Assembly: GCA_031292615.1 (NCBI GenBank)
Contig: JARLGT010000111.1
Span: forward strand, 1 to 61,197
Reading direction: 5' to 3'
From: Coriobacteriia bacterium
GTDB taxonomy: Bacteria; Actinomycetota; Coriobacteriia; Anaerosomatales; JAAXUF01
DNA length: 61,197 nt
Shown: positions 17,212-25,711 of the stretch, one piece after another
Layout of the letters: each line of letters starts with the position of its first letter
Numbering within the stretch: the stretch's first letter is position 1
Program-made: the position numbers and the translations under genes
The notes under the pieces: generated by a model
Told to the model about the DNA's origin: nothing
Database searches by the model: none
Seen by the model: only the letters and a program-made list of their open reading frames with translations

Positions 17212-18135
17212 ATGCGAGTTCACTGGGCCATCGGTGCGAGTGCTCTAATCGTCGTCCTTCTCCTCGGGACCACTTCTGCTGCCCTCGCGGCGCCCGCCCC
17301 ACACCTCGTGTTTGCCGATGAGTTCGAGCACGGCTTGGACCCGGCGACTTGGGTGCAGCTCACGCCATGGAACACCACCTACTCGACTGGCGAGCTGGAG
17401 AGCTATCGCCCGGACAACGTCGCCGTGGCTGGTGGCGAGCTTCGCTTGGCGTCGCGCAAGGACTCGAGCGGCGCACCCTACACATCGGGAATCGTCACGA
17501 GTCTTGCTCGTGACCGGTTCTCCTACGGCTACTTCGAGATTCGAGCCACGCTGCCCAAGGGGCGCGGCATCTTCCCGGCGTTCTGGTTGACCAACGGCGA
17601 CAGCCTCGAGATCGACGCCATGGAGATGCTCGGCGACGTACCTTCCCGGGAGTACATGACGCTGCACCAGCACAATCAGGTGGTCTTCCAGCGCGCGGTA
17701 GACGGGCCCGATCTCTCCGAGGGGTACCACACGTTCGGGGTCGACTGGCAGCCCACGTACGTCCGCTGGTACGTCGACGGCCAACTGCGCGCGGAGTACG
17801 CGCATCCAGTCCCGCACGACCCGCTTTGGATCTGCTTGGACACGGCGATCGGCGGGAAGTGGGCGGGTGCGCCGGACGCCTCCACCCACTTCCCGCAGTA
17901 CTTCGACATCGACTACGTTCGCGTGTGGAACCAGATGCCGCACGATGCGGCACAAGTCGCGTCTGCCTTGGCGAACTACGCTGCGACCGCGCAGGCCGCA
18001 GCGCTGTCGTCGCGCTACGGGCAGATGCTTGCTGAGCCGAGCATCGAGTCCGCGCAAACGGTGCTGTTCTATCCGGGCCTGCGGTCGCCGCGCTACGTCA
18101 GGGGCGCGCGGGCCTGGGAGGCGGCATCTAACTAG
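17212..18135 (+). CDS. Secreted glycoside hydrolase family 16 protein
   Basis: GH16 enzymes cleave beta-1,3/1,4-glucans or galactans by a retaining mechanism. From the ATG at 17212 the product has a signal peptide (through AALAAPAP), FADEFEHGLDPATW near residue 35, the substrate-groove segment YGYFEIRATLPKGRGIFPAFWL, and the catalytic motif E133-I-D135-A-M-E138, with Glu133 as nucleophile and Glu138 as acid/base. DWQPTYVRWYVDG and IDYVRVW complete the jelly roll. About 60 residues follow the catalytic domain without a recognised module. The ATG is preferred to the upstream GTG at 17194 because it gives a normal signal peptide. Confidence 0.9.
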   Translation: MRVHWAIGASALIVVLLLGTTSAALAAPAPHLVFADEFEHGLDPATWVQLTPWNTTYSTGELESYRPDNVAVAGGELRLASRKDSSGAPYTSGIVTSLARDRFSYGYFEIRATLPKGRGIFPAFWLTNGDSLEIDAMEMLGDVPSREYMTLHQHNQVVFQRAVDGPDLSEGYHTFGVDWQPTYVRWYVDGQLRAEYAHPVPHDPLWICLDTAIGGKWAGAPDASTHFPQYFDIDYVRVWNQMPHDAAQVASALANYAATAQAAALSSRYGQMLAEPSIESAQTVLFYPGLRSPRYVRGARAWEAASN

Positions 18136-18201
18136 GGGCTCTTGGATTGTGGCTTCCCCGCGCTACTCGTGAGGTCGGGGCCGGCTCGCGCTGGGTAGGG
18201 C

Positions 18202-19734
18202 CTATTCCGTGGTGGGCGTCCGCTTGCTCGACCCTGAACTTCCCGGCATCCCGGTGACGCCTGGCGGCGGCATCTGCGGCCTGATTGTGCCTGGATCGTA
18301 CTTCGGCAGAGGCGAGCCGATCGCGGCAGGCGTCATGGCGCAGCTCGGCGCGCACTGGTTGCATCCCACGCACAGTTCAGTGTTGACCACCGGCACTTCC
18401 ACCGGAGGACCGCCGCGGCGGCTCGGCAGATTCGCAGGTCGCTCGACGCCCACGAGAGCTCCCGAGATCGGGCACGTGCTCTGGCACTGCATGCAGGCGT
18501 GGTTGTTGGCCCACGCGCGGCAACGCGTCTTGTCGATCTCGGCGCGCACGCCCAGGCCAAGCGCGATTCGCTCGGACTGCGTCGGGGTGTGGATGGCATC
18601 GGTGGGGCAGGGCACAGCGCAACGGTTGCAGTTCATGGTGCAATGCGCCGGGCGCTCGTCGAGCATCGGTGTCCAAGGGCCGGCCTCTGTGGCAAACGAT
18701 ACGCTGGGGCGCAGGCTCCCGGTCGGGCACGCGCTGTAGCAGGCGCCGCAGCGCACGCACAGCTCGGCGAGTCTGGCCGGGGTTGTCGACGGCGGCCGAA
18801 GGATGTCGGCGTCCGCTCGCTCAATCGGCAGGACCACCGCCACCACCCCGAGCCCCGTGGCGCCCACGGCGATCAAGGCATCGCGTCGGGCTGGCTGGTA
18901 GGCTGGCGCGAGCAGCTTGGGCGGTGCAGCGCCAAACGCGTTGGCGCCGGCAGGGCAGGCATCGAGGCAGCGTAGGCAAACGATGCACTCAGCCGAACTC
19001 GATTCGAAGCCGCCCTTGCGCGCGATTGCATCGGTCGGGCACGCCTTGGCGCAACGGGCGCACCCGGTGCACGTCTCGGCATCGACGACCCGGCGCACCC
19101 CCGGCAGTTTCGACAGCACGCCGAGCAACCCACCGAGCGGACACACGTCGCGGCACCATGCACGGTGCTCGGCGAGGCTCAGGGCGATGACCAAAACGAG
19201 TGGGATGAGCGAGAGAAACGCGACGGTGTGTACGGCGCCCCGGCCCAGCGTGGCGCCGATACCCAGACCCACAGCGTCGTTGCCCACGAAGGGCCGCGCC
19301 AGCTCCTGTAGGGGGCGGGCGATGATGGTGACCGGGTCGAGAATCATGGGCCCCAGGTTACCGACGATTGCGGCGCCCAGAACCACGGCGAGCGTCACGT
19401 ACTTGCCCAGCCGCCAGCGAGGAGAGATCTTGCTGCGCAGCAGCGCTGGAAGAGGGGCGAGCTCGATCAGGGTGCCGAGCGGACAGATCCATCCGCACCA
19501 GACTCTGCCGAGCGCGATCGACAGCACGACGGTGAGCAGCGCAGCGGCCCAAAACGCGATGAAAGCGCGCGAGGCGAGCGCAGCCGAGAGGCCAACCAGT
19601 GGGTCGAGGCGCGAAAAGAGGCTCGAGAACGCCCACGAGCTACCCAGCCCCAGTCCGCCGATGGTGAGGCCGACGAAGGCTACGAGGAGGACAATCTGCA
19701 CGATGCGCCGAAGGCGCGACCAAGACATGGTCAT
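18202..19734 (-). CDS. NapH/NapG-like 4Fe-4S membrane protein
   Basis: About 510 residues. The N-terminal half is a NapH/CcoG-type membrane domain with four to five helices and the cysteine motif CGWICPLG plus CRDVCPLGG on the loops. Then come two ferredoxin-type clusters (CTGCARCAKACP and CIVCLRCLDACP). The C-terminal half holds several more clusters (CVRCGACYSACP, CNRCAVPCP, CMQCQSTCP, CVGCNQCAPSC) after QPARRDALIAVGATG, a twin-arginine-like internal segment as in NapG. It looks like a fusion of a quinol-side NapH and a NapG-like ferredoxin, passing electrons from the membrane to an extracytoplasmic acceptor. No partner reductase lies nearby. The start could also be two codons later. Confidence 0.82.
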   Translation of the reverse strand: MTMSWSRLRRIVQIVLLVAFVGLTIGGLGLGSSWAFSSLFSRLDPLVGLSAALASRAFIAFWAAALLTVVLSIALGRVWCGWICPLGTLIELAPLPALLRSKISPRWRLGKYVTLAVVLGAAIVGNLGPMILDPVTIIARPLQELARPFVGNDAVGLGIGATLGRGAVHTVAFLSLIPLVLVIALSLAEHRAWCRDVCPLGGLLGVLSKLPGVRRVVDAETCTGCARCAKACPTDAIARKGGFESSSAECIVCLRCLDACPAGANAFGAAPPKLLAPAYQPARRDALIAVGATGLGVVAVVLPIERADADILRPPSTTPARLAELCVRCGACYSACPTGSLRPSVSFATEAGPWTPMLDERPAHCTMNCNRCAVPCPTDAIHTPTQSERIALGLGVRAEIDKTRCRAWANNHACMQCQSTCPISGALVGVERPANLPSRRGGPPVEVPVVNTELCVGCNQCAPSCAMTPAAIGSPLPKYDPGTIRPQMPPPGVTGMPGSSGSSKRTPTTE

Positions 19735-19920
19735 CCAAGCCAAATCGGGCTGCTGTCGGTTTGCCGGTACCGAGAAGGTGCGCCCGTTCGCCTCCTGCCG
19801 ACGGCTCAAAATACCACACACGGTATTCGAGCCGAAGGTGTCCGCACTCTCGTCCCAGCGCTAAGCGTGCCACCGGCGTCGGCACCGTCGGTGGCTTGGC
19901 CCTGAGGGGTAGCGGATTGC

Positions 19921-20325
19921 CTAGAGGCCTGCGAGCAGCCCTACGACGTCGACCTCGCACGCCGCCGTCAGTACGAGCATGACCTTGTCGGCGCCATCGG
20001 CCGAGGTCGCGAAGACCTGACCGACGTTGATGTTATGTTCGGCCAGCCTGCGGGAGATGGCGGCAAGCTCGCCGGGCTGATTGGGGACCTCGGCGACCAC
20101 CACGGACTGCATGTCCATCTCGCCGCCGAGGTGAGCCAGCGCCTCGTACGCGAGTTTGTTGTTGCTGGTGATCATGAGGAACTCGCCCTTGTCGCCCTTG
20201 TCGTAGGCGCCGATAGCCAGGATGTTCACGCCAGCTTTGCTCAGCGCCTCGGTGACGTCGGCGAGCAGGCCCACGCGCGTGGGCGCCTTGAACATGACTT
20301 CGTTGCGAATCTCGACCTCGGCCAT
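19921..20325 (-). CDS. Tandem ACT-domain protein
   Basis: From the ATG at 20325 (GGGAGG before it) the 134-residue product consists of two ACT domains: residues about 8-68 (FKAPTRVGLLADVTEALSKAGVNI) and about 72-134 (VAEVPNQPGELAAISRRLAEHNINV). ACT domains bind small ligands, often amino acids, and regulate enzymes. No catalytic domain is attached, so it may act as a regulatory subunit or a free sensor. It is monocistronic as far as the sequence shows. Confidence 0.85.
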   Translation of the reverse strand: MAEVEIRNEVMFKAPTRVGLLADVTEALSKAGVNILAIGAYDKGDKGEFLMITSNNKLAYEALAHLGGEMDMQSVVVAEVPNQPGELAAISRRLAEHNINVGQVFATSADGADKVMLVLTAACEVDVVGLLAGL

Positions 20326-20394
20326 GTGGAACCTCCCGGAATCACGGTTGCGTGAGAGGTTCATACCGCCCGGGACCCCGTGCGAACCGAGCGG

Positions 20395-20973
20395 CTACCA
20401 CATCCGCCGATGCTCGGCCGCCGCGCGGACGACCTCGGCGATGCGCCGGGTGCGGGTCTCGGCGCGCTTGGCATCGGAGATCCAGCGAAACGTGAGCTTG
20501 CGCTGGCCCGGCGGCAACTCGTCCCAGTAGCACTGGGCATCGGGGTTGGCAGCGAGAGCGGCGGCTAGCTCCTCGGGCATCACGCCTTCCTCGACGCGGT
20601 CGATTGAGGTCCACGAGCCGTTGGCCTTGGCGATCTCGACGGCTGCAAGCCCGGCGGGCGTCATGCGCCCCTCGGCGATCAGGCGCTCGACGCGAGCCTT
20701 GTTGGTGCGCGCCCACGTGCTGGTGGGCTTGCGCGGCACGAACATCACCGTGTAGCGGTCGTCGTCGAGCCGGCCCGCGGTGCTGTCGATCCACCCAAAC
20801 GCCAGCGCCTCCTCGACCGCATCGTCGTAGGTGAGCGAGGTCGCCGAGCCACCTTTCTTGCCGATGGCCAGTCGCACGCCCGCCGAGACGGCGTGGTTCG
20901 CTTCGAGCCACGAGTGCAGCGCGGCGCGGTCGGCGACTTCCAGCAGCGGTAGCGGGTCGCGCTTGGCGCTCAT
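20395..20973 (-). CDS. YdeI/OmpD-associated family protein
   Basis: A 192-residue protein with the YdeI pattern: LEVADRAALHSWLEANHA, YDDAVEEALAFGWIDS, RFVPRKPTSTWARTNKARVERLI-like segment, GRMTPAGLAAVE, and the C-terminal bacteriocin-protection-like part ending AAEHRRMW. The family is linked in some bacteria to resistance against cationic peptides, but the mechanism is unknown. Its start overlaps the stop of the upstream winged-helix gene by four bases. Confidence 0.85.
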   Translation of the reverse strand: MSAKRDPLPLLEVADRAALHSWLEANHAVSAGVRLAIGKKGGSATSLTYDDAVEEALAFGWIDSTAGRLDDDRYTVMFVPRKPTSTWARTNKARVERLIAEGRMTPAGLAAVEIAKANGSWTSIDRVEEGVMPEELAAALAANPDAQCYWDELPPGQRKLTFRWISDAKRAETRTRRIAEVVRAAAEHRRMW

Positions 20974-22097
20974 GAGGGCGCGACCTCCCGACCGACGAAG
21001 CGTGCGTAGCGCTGCTGCTCGGCCGCGACGCCGGCAAGCTCGGTGGCATACAGCTCGCGAAACGCGCTCACCTCGAAGCTCACGGTTTGCGGCTTGAGCG
21101 TACGTCTCCACACGCCAACAGCCTGGCCGTCGATCACGACCGTGGCCGCGAGCATCCCGTTGGAGGCGACTCGCGAGCCGTACTGCTCCAGGTGCTCTCC
21201 AAGCTGGTGGCTGCGTCCCACGTAGCCGAGCATGTACTCGTCGAAGCCGGGAATCAGGTGGACGCTGGGTGTGCGACCGCACGCACGCGAACCGCGCTTC
21301 GCACGCGCCCCGCTCGCCTTGGCGATCTCGGGCGCGAACCAGTAGCGCTCGCCGTCGTGCTCGGCGCTCACCAGGCCGTCCTCGACCGACGCAAGCGCCG
21401 CTTCGGCCTCACGCTTGGGGATGTCGCACCAGCGCGCGAGGTCGGCGACGGTGGCCGGCCCGTGCCCCGCGAAGTAGCGCGCCGCCAGCAGCGCCAGCGC
21501 CTGCCCTCGGGGCGCCTCGGGCGACAGGAGGCTGTTCTCTGCGGGGACCCACTCGGCGAGGAGGCGAAACGTCTGCTGCTTGGCCTCCATCGGGCCGACG
21601 ACGAGTAGACCCTCCTGGGCGAGGCGCCACAGGATGTGGTAGCCGCGCTGGCCGGTGGTCGCGATGCCGCCGGCTTCGAGCAGCGCCATTGCGTCGGGGC
21701 GCGTGAGCCGCCGGTTACCCGTCAACGCCGCGCGGAACAGCCCCCGGGCACGCTCGAACGTGGGCTCGTCGAGCTCGAGGTCGCGCTCGCGCTTGGCCGC
21801 GCGCGCAAGGATGCGCGGAGTGAGCAGCGGCAACAGCCAGTGCACGTCCTCGGCGGCGAGGAAATGCAGCGTGCCACGCATCGGCCACGAGCGCACGATC
21901 GAGCCGTCCGTGAGAGCGGCTTCGACGTCGGCGAGCGCCGATCCCGGCAGGCGCAGCCCCAGCGCCCAGACGGCGCCAGCGTAGTCCTGCGCCTGCATCG
22001 CGAGCAGGTGCGAGACCACGTCGCAGGGCGAAGTCGCCGAGCTGCTCTCGACCAGCTGCGCGCGCAGGCGCATACGTAGGATGTCGTCGGTGTTCAT
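20970..22097 (-). CDS. Winged-helix DNA-binding domain protein (HTH_42/YcaQ-like)
   Basis: A 375-residue protein with features of the winged-helix HTH_42 family that includes the DNA glycosylase YcaQ/AlkX: LRMRLRAQLV, LLAMQAQDYAGAVWALGLRL, SWPMRGTLHFLAAEDVHWLLPLL, TGQRGYHILWRLAQEGLLV, and C-terminal PGFDEYMLGYVGR. Family members act on crosslinked or alkylated DNA in some species, but this subgroup is uncharacterised. No clear ribosome site precedes the ATG at 22097, so it may be leaderless. It forms an operon with the YdeI-like gene. Confidence 0.8.
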   Translation of the reverse strand: MNTDDILRMRLRAQLVESSSATSPCDVVSHLLAMQAQDYAGAVWALGLRLPGSALADVEAALTDGSIVRSWPMRGTLHFLAAEDVHWLLPLLTPRILARAAKRERDLELDEPTFERARGLFRAALTGNRRLTRPDAMALLEAGGIATTGQRGYHILWRLAQEGLLVVGPMEAKQQTFRLLAEWVPAENSLLSPEAPRGQALALLAARYFAGHGPATVADLARWCDIPKREAEAALASVEDGLVSAEHDGERYWFAPEIAKASGARAKRGSRACGRTPSVHLIPGFDEYMLGYVGRSHQLGEHLEQYGSRVASNGMLAATVVIDGQAVGVWRRTLKPQTVSFEVSAFRELYATELAGVAAEQQRYARFVGREVAPS

Positions 22098-22206
22098 GTG
22101 CAATAGGATGACACGCCCAATCCCTGCGCGGCACTTCTCGGCACTGCCGCGGGGGCGTGGCTCGGGCATAATCGACCTAGACGACAACCATCGAGGAGGT
22201 CTTCGT

Positions 22207-22836
22207 ATGAGCGACGACACCGCCGCCGAGATCAAGCCTGAGCCGCAGCCCGAGCCCGAGCCCACCGAGCCTGGGGTAGGGGCCGGCATGCCCGAAGCCG
22301 AGCCACCCGCCGAGGCCGCAGCTGAAGCGTCCGCAGCGTCGTCAGCGTCGTCAGCCCCCACGGCCGCGGAGGCGTGGGAGCAGGTCGTGCGCAAGCTGAG
22401 CGAGCTGAGCGACGCCATCGCTGTCTGGGCCAAGGCTGCTGCCGACACCCCCGAGAACCGCAAGCACGTCGACGACGTCCGCGCAGGCATCAACGACGTG
22501 GCGCGCCAGGCCAACGAGGCGTTCGCGAGCGTCTCGGGCAGCGACTTCGGCCGCCAGTTCGCTCAGGGTGCCGACCAGATGGGGACGGCGATCGGCGAGA
22601 CCGCGACCGAGTTCGGAGCTGCCGCTGCACCGCACGTCGCCAGCGCGTTCGCCGGGCTGGCCGACGTCTTCGGCCGTGCCGCGCAGAAGGTGGGGGAGAG
22701 CGTCTCCCCGCCGAGAAGCCCCGACCCCGGCGCTCGCCCCGCACCCGAGCCGCCGACGACGACCGCGACGCCGATGCCGCCGTCGGAGCCCGATGCGGCC
22801 GCGCCCGCTGCGACCGACGAGGATGCGCCGGAGTAG
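22207..22836 (+). CDS. Ala/Pro/Glu-rich helical protein of unknown function
   Basis: The ATG at 22207 has GAGGAGG before it. The 209-residue protein has a disordered N-terminal part rich in Pro and Glu (about residues 8-50), a helical middle of about 110 residues (AWEQVVRKLSELSDAIAVWAK and following), predicted amphipathic, and a disordered Pro/Ala-rich tail. There is no signal peptide or membrane helix. No family is recognised. A strong terminator follows at 22869. Confidence 0.7.
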   Translation: MSDDTAAEIKPEPQPEPEPTEPGVGAGMPEAEPPAEAAAEASAASSASSAPTAAEAWEQVVRKLSELSDAIAVWAKAAADTPENRKHVDDVRAGINDVARQANEAFASVSGSDFGRQFAQGADQMGTAIGETATEFGAAAAPHVASAFAGLADVFGRAAQKVGESVSPPRSPDPGARPAPEPPTTTATPMPPSEPDAAAPAATDEDAPE

Positions 22837-22868
22837 CCCGCCGCAGCCCCGACTTGACGCGAACGCGG

Positions 22869-22901
22869 AAAGCCCGACAGGCTCAACACCCGTCGGGCTT
22901 T
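22869..22901 (+). terminator. Rho-independent terminator
   Basis: A ten-base perfect stem (AAAGCCCGAC / GTCGGGCTTT) with a 13-base loop lies 30 bases after the stop of the helical protein gene; the stem ends in TTTCG. It insulates this gene from the PadR promoter just downstream. Confidence 0.8.
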
Positions 22902-22947
22902 CGTCACTCCGGGTGCCGCTGCCGTCAGCGGCCATGTCCACCGCGGG

Positions 22948-23003
22948 TTGCGCATTGGTACGAATCGTACTATTCTGCTGGAAGCAGTTAGTACGAACCG
23001 TAC
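22948..23003 (+). promoter_or_regulatory. PadR-type promoter with paired operators
   Basis: TTGCGC (22948-22953), a 17-base spacer and TATTCT (22971-22976) form a sigma-70-type promoter. Two palindromes GTACG-N3-CGTAC lie at 22958-22970, inside the spacer, and at 22991-23003, just after the expected start of transcription, 33 bp apart (three helical turns). A further small palindrome CTGCT-GGA-AGCAG sits midway at 22975-22987. The layout predicts repression by the PadR protein encoded next; the ligand is unknown. Confidence 0.75.
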
Positions 23004-23050
23004 CAAGAGGCGCCGCAATCGAGCGGTCGCCTCGGCGAAAGAGGTCGTTC

Positions 23051-23659
23051 ATGCCCACCATCACCAACGCATCCGCCAAGGAGCTCTTCGTCCTCGGGCG
23101 GCTGTCGTCCCGGCCAACCCACGGCCACGAGATCATGCGCACGCTGGCGGCGTCTCGCTCCGACCTGTGGGTCGAGCTCTCGGAGAAGCACGTCTACTAC
23201 GTTCTGAACAAGCTCGAGCGCGATGGTTTCGTAGCCGTCGAGGTCCAGCGCGAGGGAGCGCGACCGGCCCGCAAGGTGTTCTCGATCACGCCGGCTGGTC
23301 GCGCCGAGTTCGCCCGCCTCATGACCGCCGAGTCGCTGGTCGAGTCGATGGCATACTCCGAGTTTGATGTCGTTTTCGGGATGCTGGCGTACACCGAGGC
23401 TCTCTCACCCGCCGAGAAGACGGCGGTTCTACAGCGGCGGGCCGACTACCTGCGGCGTCTGATCGCCGAGACCGCCGAAGCGCGTGCCGCAGCACAGGCC
23501 GCCGGGGCTGCCGGTCTGCCCGCCCGCATCTTCGACAAGCTCGAGCGCGTCACCCAGGCCGAGCTCGACTGGCTCGGCGAGGTGCTCGACGACGTCGCTC
23601 GCGATGGATGGGTGAACGATCGCCCGGCAGCTGGCGACCACGAAGGTGTGACGAGATGA
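23051..23659 (+). CDS. PadR-family transcriptional regulator
   Basis: A 202-residue PadR protein: N-terminal winged helix (KELFVLGRLSSRPTHGHEIMRTL, EKHVYYVLNKLERDGFVAVEV, ARKVFSITPAGRAEFARLM) and a C-terminal helical dimerisation region of about 100 residues (YSEFDVVFGMLAY onward), the longer PadR subfamily. It starts 47 bases after the second GTACG palindrome of its promoter, so autoregulation is likely. The next gene overlaps its stop by four bases (ATGA) and is probably its regulated partner. Confidence 0.9.
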   Translation: MPTITNASAKELFVLGRLSSRPTHGHEIMRTLAASRSDLWVELSEKHVYYVLNKLERDGFVAVEVQREGARPARKVFSITPAGRAEFARLMTAESLVESMAYSEFDVVFGMLAYTEALSPAEKTAVLQRRADYLRRLIAETAEARAAAQAAGAAGLPARIFDKLERVTQAELDWLGEVLDDVARDGWVNDRPAAGDHEGVTR

Positions 23660-24042
23660 GCCCGACTCTGATCGGCGCCGTTGCCGCGATACTCACAGCT
23701 GCCGTCATCTACACGATCGCTGTGTTCTCCGAGCGGAGCTCGGGAGTTCTTAAGCCATGGCATCTGGCGCTCTTCTGGCTTGGGCTAGTGTTCGACACGA
23801 CCGGAACAACGCTGATGAGCGACATCGCCGGCGGCTTCAGGCTCAACATCCACGGCATCCTCGGCGTCAGCGCGATCGTGCTGATGCTCGGCCATGCGCT
23901 GTGGGCGACGATCGCCATCACGTTCAAGCAAGAGGGCGTGCTCAGGAAGTTCCACACCTTCAGCGTGCACGTGTGGGGGCTGTGGATGATCTCGCTGGTC
24001 AGCGGCATGGTCCTGGCGATGTCGCAGATTGTCGGGAAGTAG
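23656..24042 (+). CDS. HsmA-family (TIGR03987) membrane protein
   Basis: A 128-residue integral membrane protein with four helices. Conserved features of the HsmA/TIGR03987 family are visible: SERSSGVLKPWHLALFWLGLVFDTTGTTLM, NIHGILGVSAIVLMLGHALWA, and FHTFSVHVWGLWMISLVSGM. The histidines within the helices could bind haem or metal, which is inference only. It is translationally coupled to the PadR gene and is probably derepressed with it. Confidence 0.85.
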   Translation: MSPTLIGAVAAILTAAVIYTIAVFSERSSGVLKPWHLALFWLGLVFDTTGTTLMSDIAGGFRLNIHGILGVSAIVLMLGHALWATIAITFKQEGVLRKFHTFSVHVWGLWMISLVSGMVLAMSQIVGK

Positions 24043-24090
24043 CTTCGCGCCGCAGTCGGGGCGGGGCCGGGGGCCAGCCGCGGTCGACCG

Positions 24091-25032
24091 TTAGTCGCCG
24101 AGCATCTCCTGCAGGTAGCTCGTCGCCTTCTGGCTGCTGTCCGGCGCGATTGCTACAGCCACGCCGGACGCGCCGTTCTCGCGCAGCCACCGCAGCGCAC
24201 CTGCCACGCACGCGGCTGTCGACGAGCCGCCGAGCAGCGCCTCATCGGCGTGAAGCGCGCGGGCGCAGCCAAGGGCCTGGGCGTCGTCGACGTAGACGAT
24301 CTCGTCGATGACGCTGCGGTCCAGGATGGCGGGCACAGCGGTCTCGGTGAGGTTCTTCAGGCCGCTGATGTGGTGACCGGCGACTGGCTCGATGCCGATG
24401 ACGCGGATGCTCGGGTCGCGCTCCTTTAAGAAGCGTCCGACGCCACTGATCGTGCCGCCCGTTCCGATGCCGGCGAAGAAGTAGCGCACCGTTCCAGCCG
24501 ACTGTGCCCAGATCTCCGGGCCGGTCGACTCGTAGTGAGCGCGCAGGTTGTCCGGGTTGTCATACTGGTTGGGCATCACGTAACGCGAATCGGCCGCGAG
24601 CATCTCAAGCGCCAGATCCATGGCGACATCCATCGGGTGACGCCCGGCGGGTGCGTCGGCCGGCGTCGGAACGACGGTCGCGCCGAAGGCTCGCAGCAGC
24701 ACTGACTTCTCGGCGGGCATGGAGCGTGGGACCACAGCGGTCATCGGTCGGCCAGTTAGTGCGCACAGCGCCGCGAGCGCGATTCCGGTGTTGCCGCTTG
24801 TGGGTTCGAGCACGGTCTTGCCGTCGAGTTCGCCGCGCCGCTCCATCCCGGCGAGCATCCACTTCGCCGCGCGGTCCTTGACCGAGCCGAACGGGTTGAC
24901 CCACTCCAGCTTCAGCGCCAGCTCCACGCCGTCCGGCGCGATGCGCTGCAGGCGCGCGAGGGGCGTGGGGTCATCGGCGTCGCCGATCATGTCGGCGAGG
25001 CTTGCGAAGCGGGCGCGTTGCGGCTCGCTCAC
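24091..25032 (-). CDS. cysK: Cysteine synthase (PLP-dependent)
   Basis: A 313-residue fold-type II PLP enzyme that makes cysteine from O-acetylserine and sulfide. Lys52 in NPFGSVKDRAA binds PLP; TSGNTG (78-83) holds the substrate and the phosphate loop is GIGTGGTISGVG. The GTG start at 25032 overlaps the stop of the upstream carbonic anhydrase gene (GTGA). Cystathionine beta-synthase is a possible alternative, since the catalytic domains are similar, but no CBS domain is present. Convergent with the HsmA gene. Confidence 0.88.
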   Translation of the reverse strand: MSEPQRARFASLADMIGDADDPTPLARLQRIAPDGVELALKLEWVNPFGSVKDRAAKWMLAGMERRGELDGKTVLEPTSGNTGIALAALCALTGRPMTAVVPRSMPAEKSVLLRAFGATVVPTPADAPAGRHPMDVAMDLALEMLAADSRYVMPNQYDNPDNLRAHYESTGPEIWAQSAGTVRYFFAGIGTGGTISGVGRFLKERDPSIRVIGIEPVAGHHISGLKNLTETAVPAILDRSVIDEIVYVDDAQALGCARALHADEALLGGSSTAACVAGALRWLRENGASGVAVAIAPDSSQKATSYLQEMLGD

Positions 25033-25574
25033 AGCCAGTGCACCTCGCCACTCGCGAGCTGGTAGGCTGCGCCTGCGACGACCGGCACCGCGTCGCCGGA
25101 GCCGTTCTCGACGAACCACTCGCGCAGCTCCGAGACCGACTCGAGCACGTGCTGGTCGACCGCCTCGCGAAGCGAGGAGTCGGGGCTGACGTGGATGTGG
25201 TCGGTTATGGGCGCGAGCCACTTGGGCGCGTCACCCTCGCGCGCGGCGCTCACGGCCCCGCAGTCCTCATGGCCGAGAACCACCACGAGTCGCGTTCCTA
25301 AGACGTCGACGGCGTAGCGCACCGATGCGTAGCCCGCCTCGGACATGACGTGTCCGGCGACGCGGATCACGAACAGCTCGCCGGGTCCGACGTCGAACAC
25401 GACCTCTACCGGCACGCGCGAGTCGCTGCAGCCCACGATCACGGCCCACGGCCGCTGCTCGTGGGCGAGACCTAGGCGTTGGCCCTGCGTGTAGTGAGGC
25501 TTCTGGCGGCCCTCGGCGAAGCGCGCGTTGCCTTCGCGCAGCATGCGCACGGCGATGTCGGATGGATAGCTCAT
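25029..25574 (-). CDS. Beta-class carbonic anhydrase
   Basis: A 181-residue beta-carbonic anhydrase that interconverts CO2 and bicarbonate. Zinc ligands and catalytic dyad are in place: Cys49-x-Asp51-x-Arg53 (GCSDSR), His102-x2-Cys105 (GHEDC). The protein is of the short bacterial type, without signal peptide. It is translationally coupled to the cysteine synthase gene downstream, an unusual but plausible pairing (bicarbonate and sulfur assimilation). Confidence 0.93.
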   Translation of the reverse strand: MSYPSDIAVRMLREGNARFAEGRQKPHYTQGQRLGLAHEQRPWAVIVGCSDSRVPVEVVFDVGPGELFVIRVAGHVMSEAGYASVRYAVDVLGTRLVVVLGHEDCGAVSAAREGDAPKWLAPITDHIHVSPDSSLREAVDQHVLESVSELREWFVENGSGDAVPVVAGAAYQLASGEVHWL

Positions 25575-25711
25575 GCGTCGATTATCGCAGAACGCGGGCG
25601 CAAGCCACGCAGTGCGCAACCCACGCGCATAAGCAGCGGAGTACAATCACGCCATCCTCGACGGTGCGGGCGCCGGCCTCGCCGAACACCCGCCGAGAGA
25701 AACGGTGCAAG

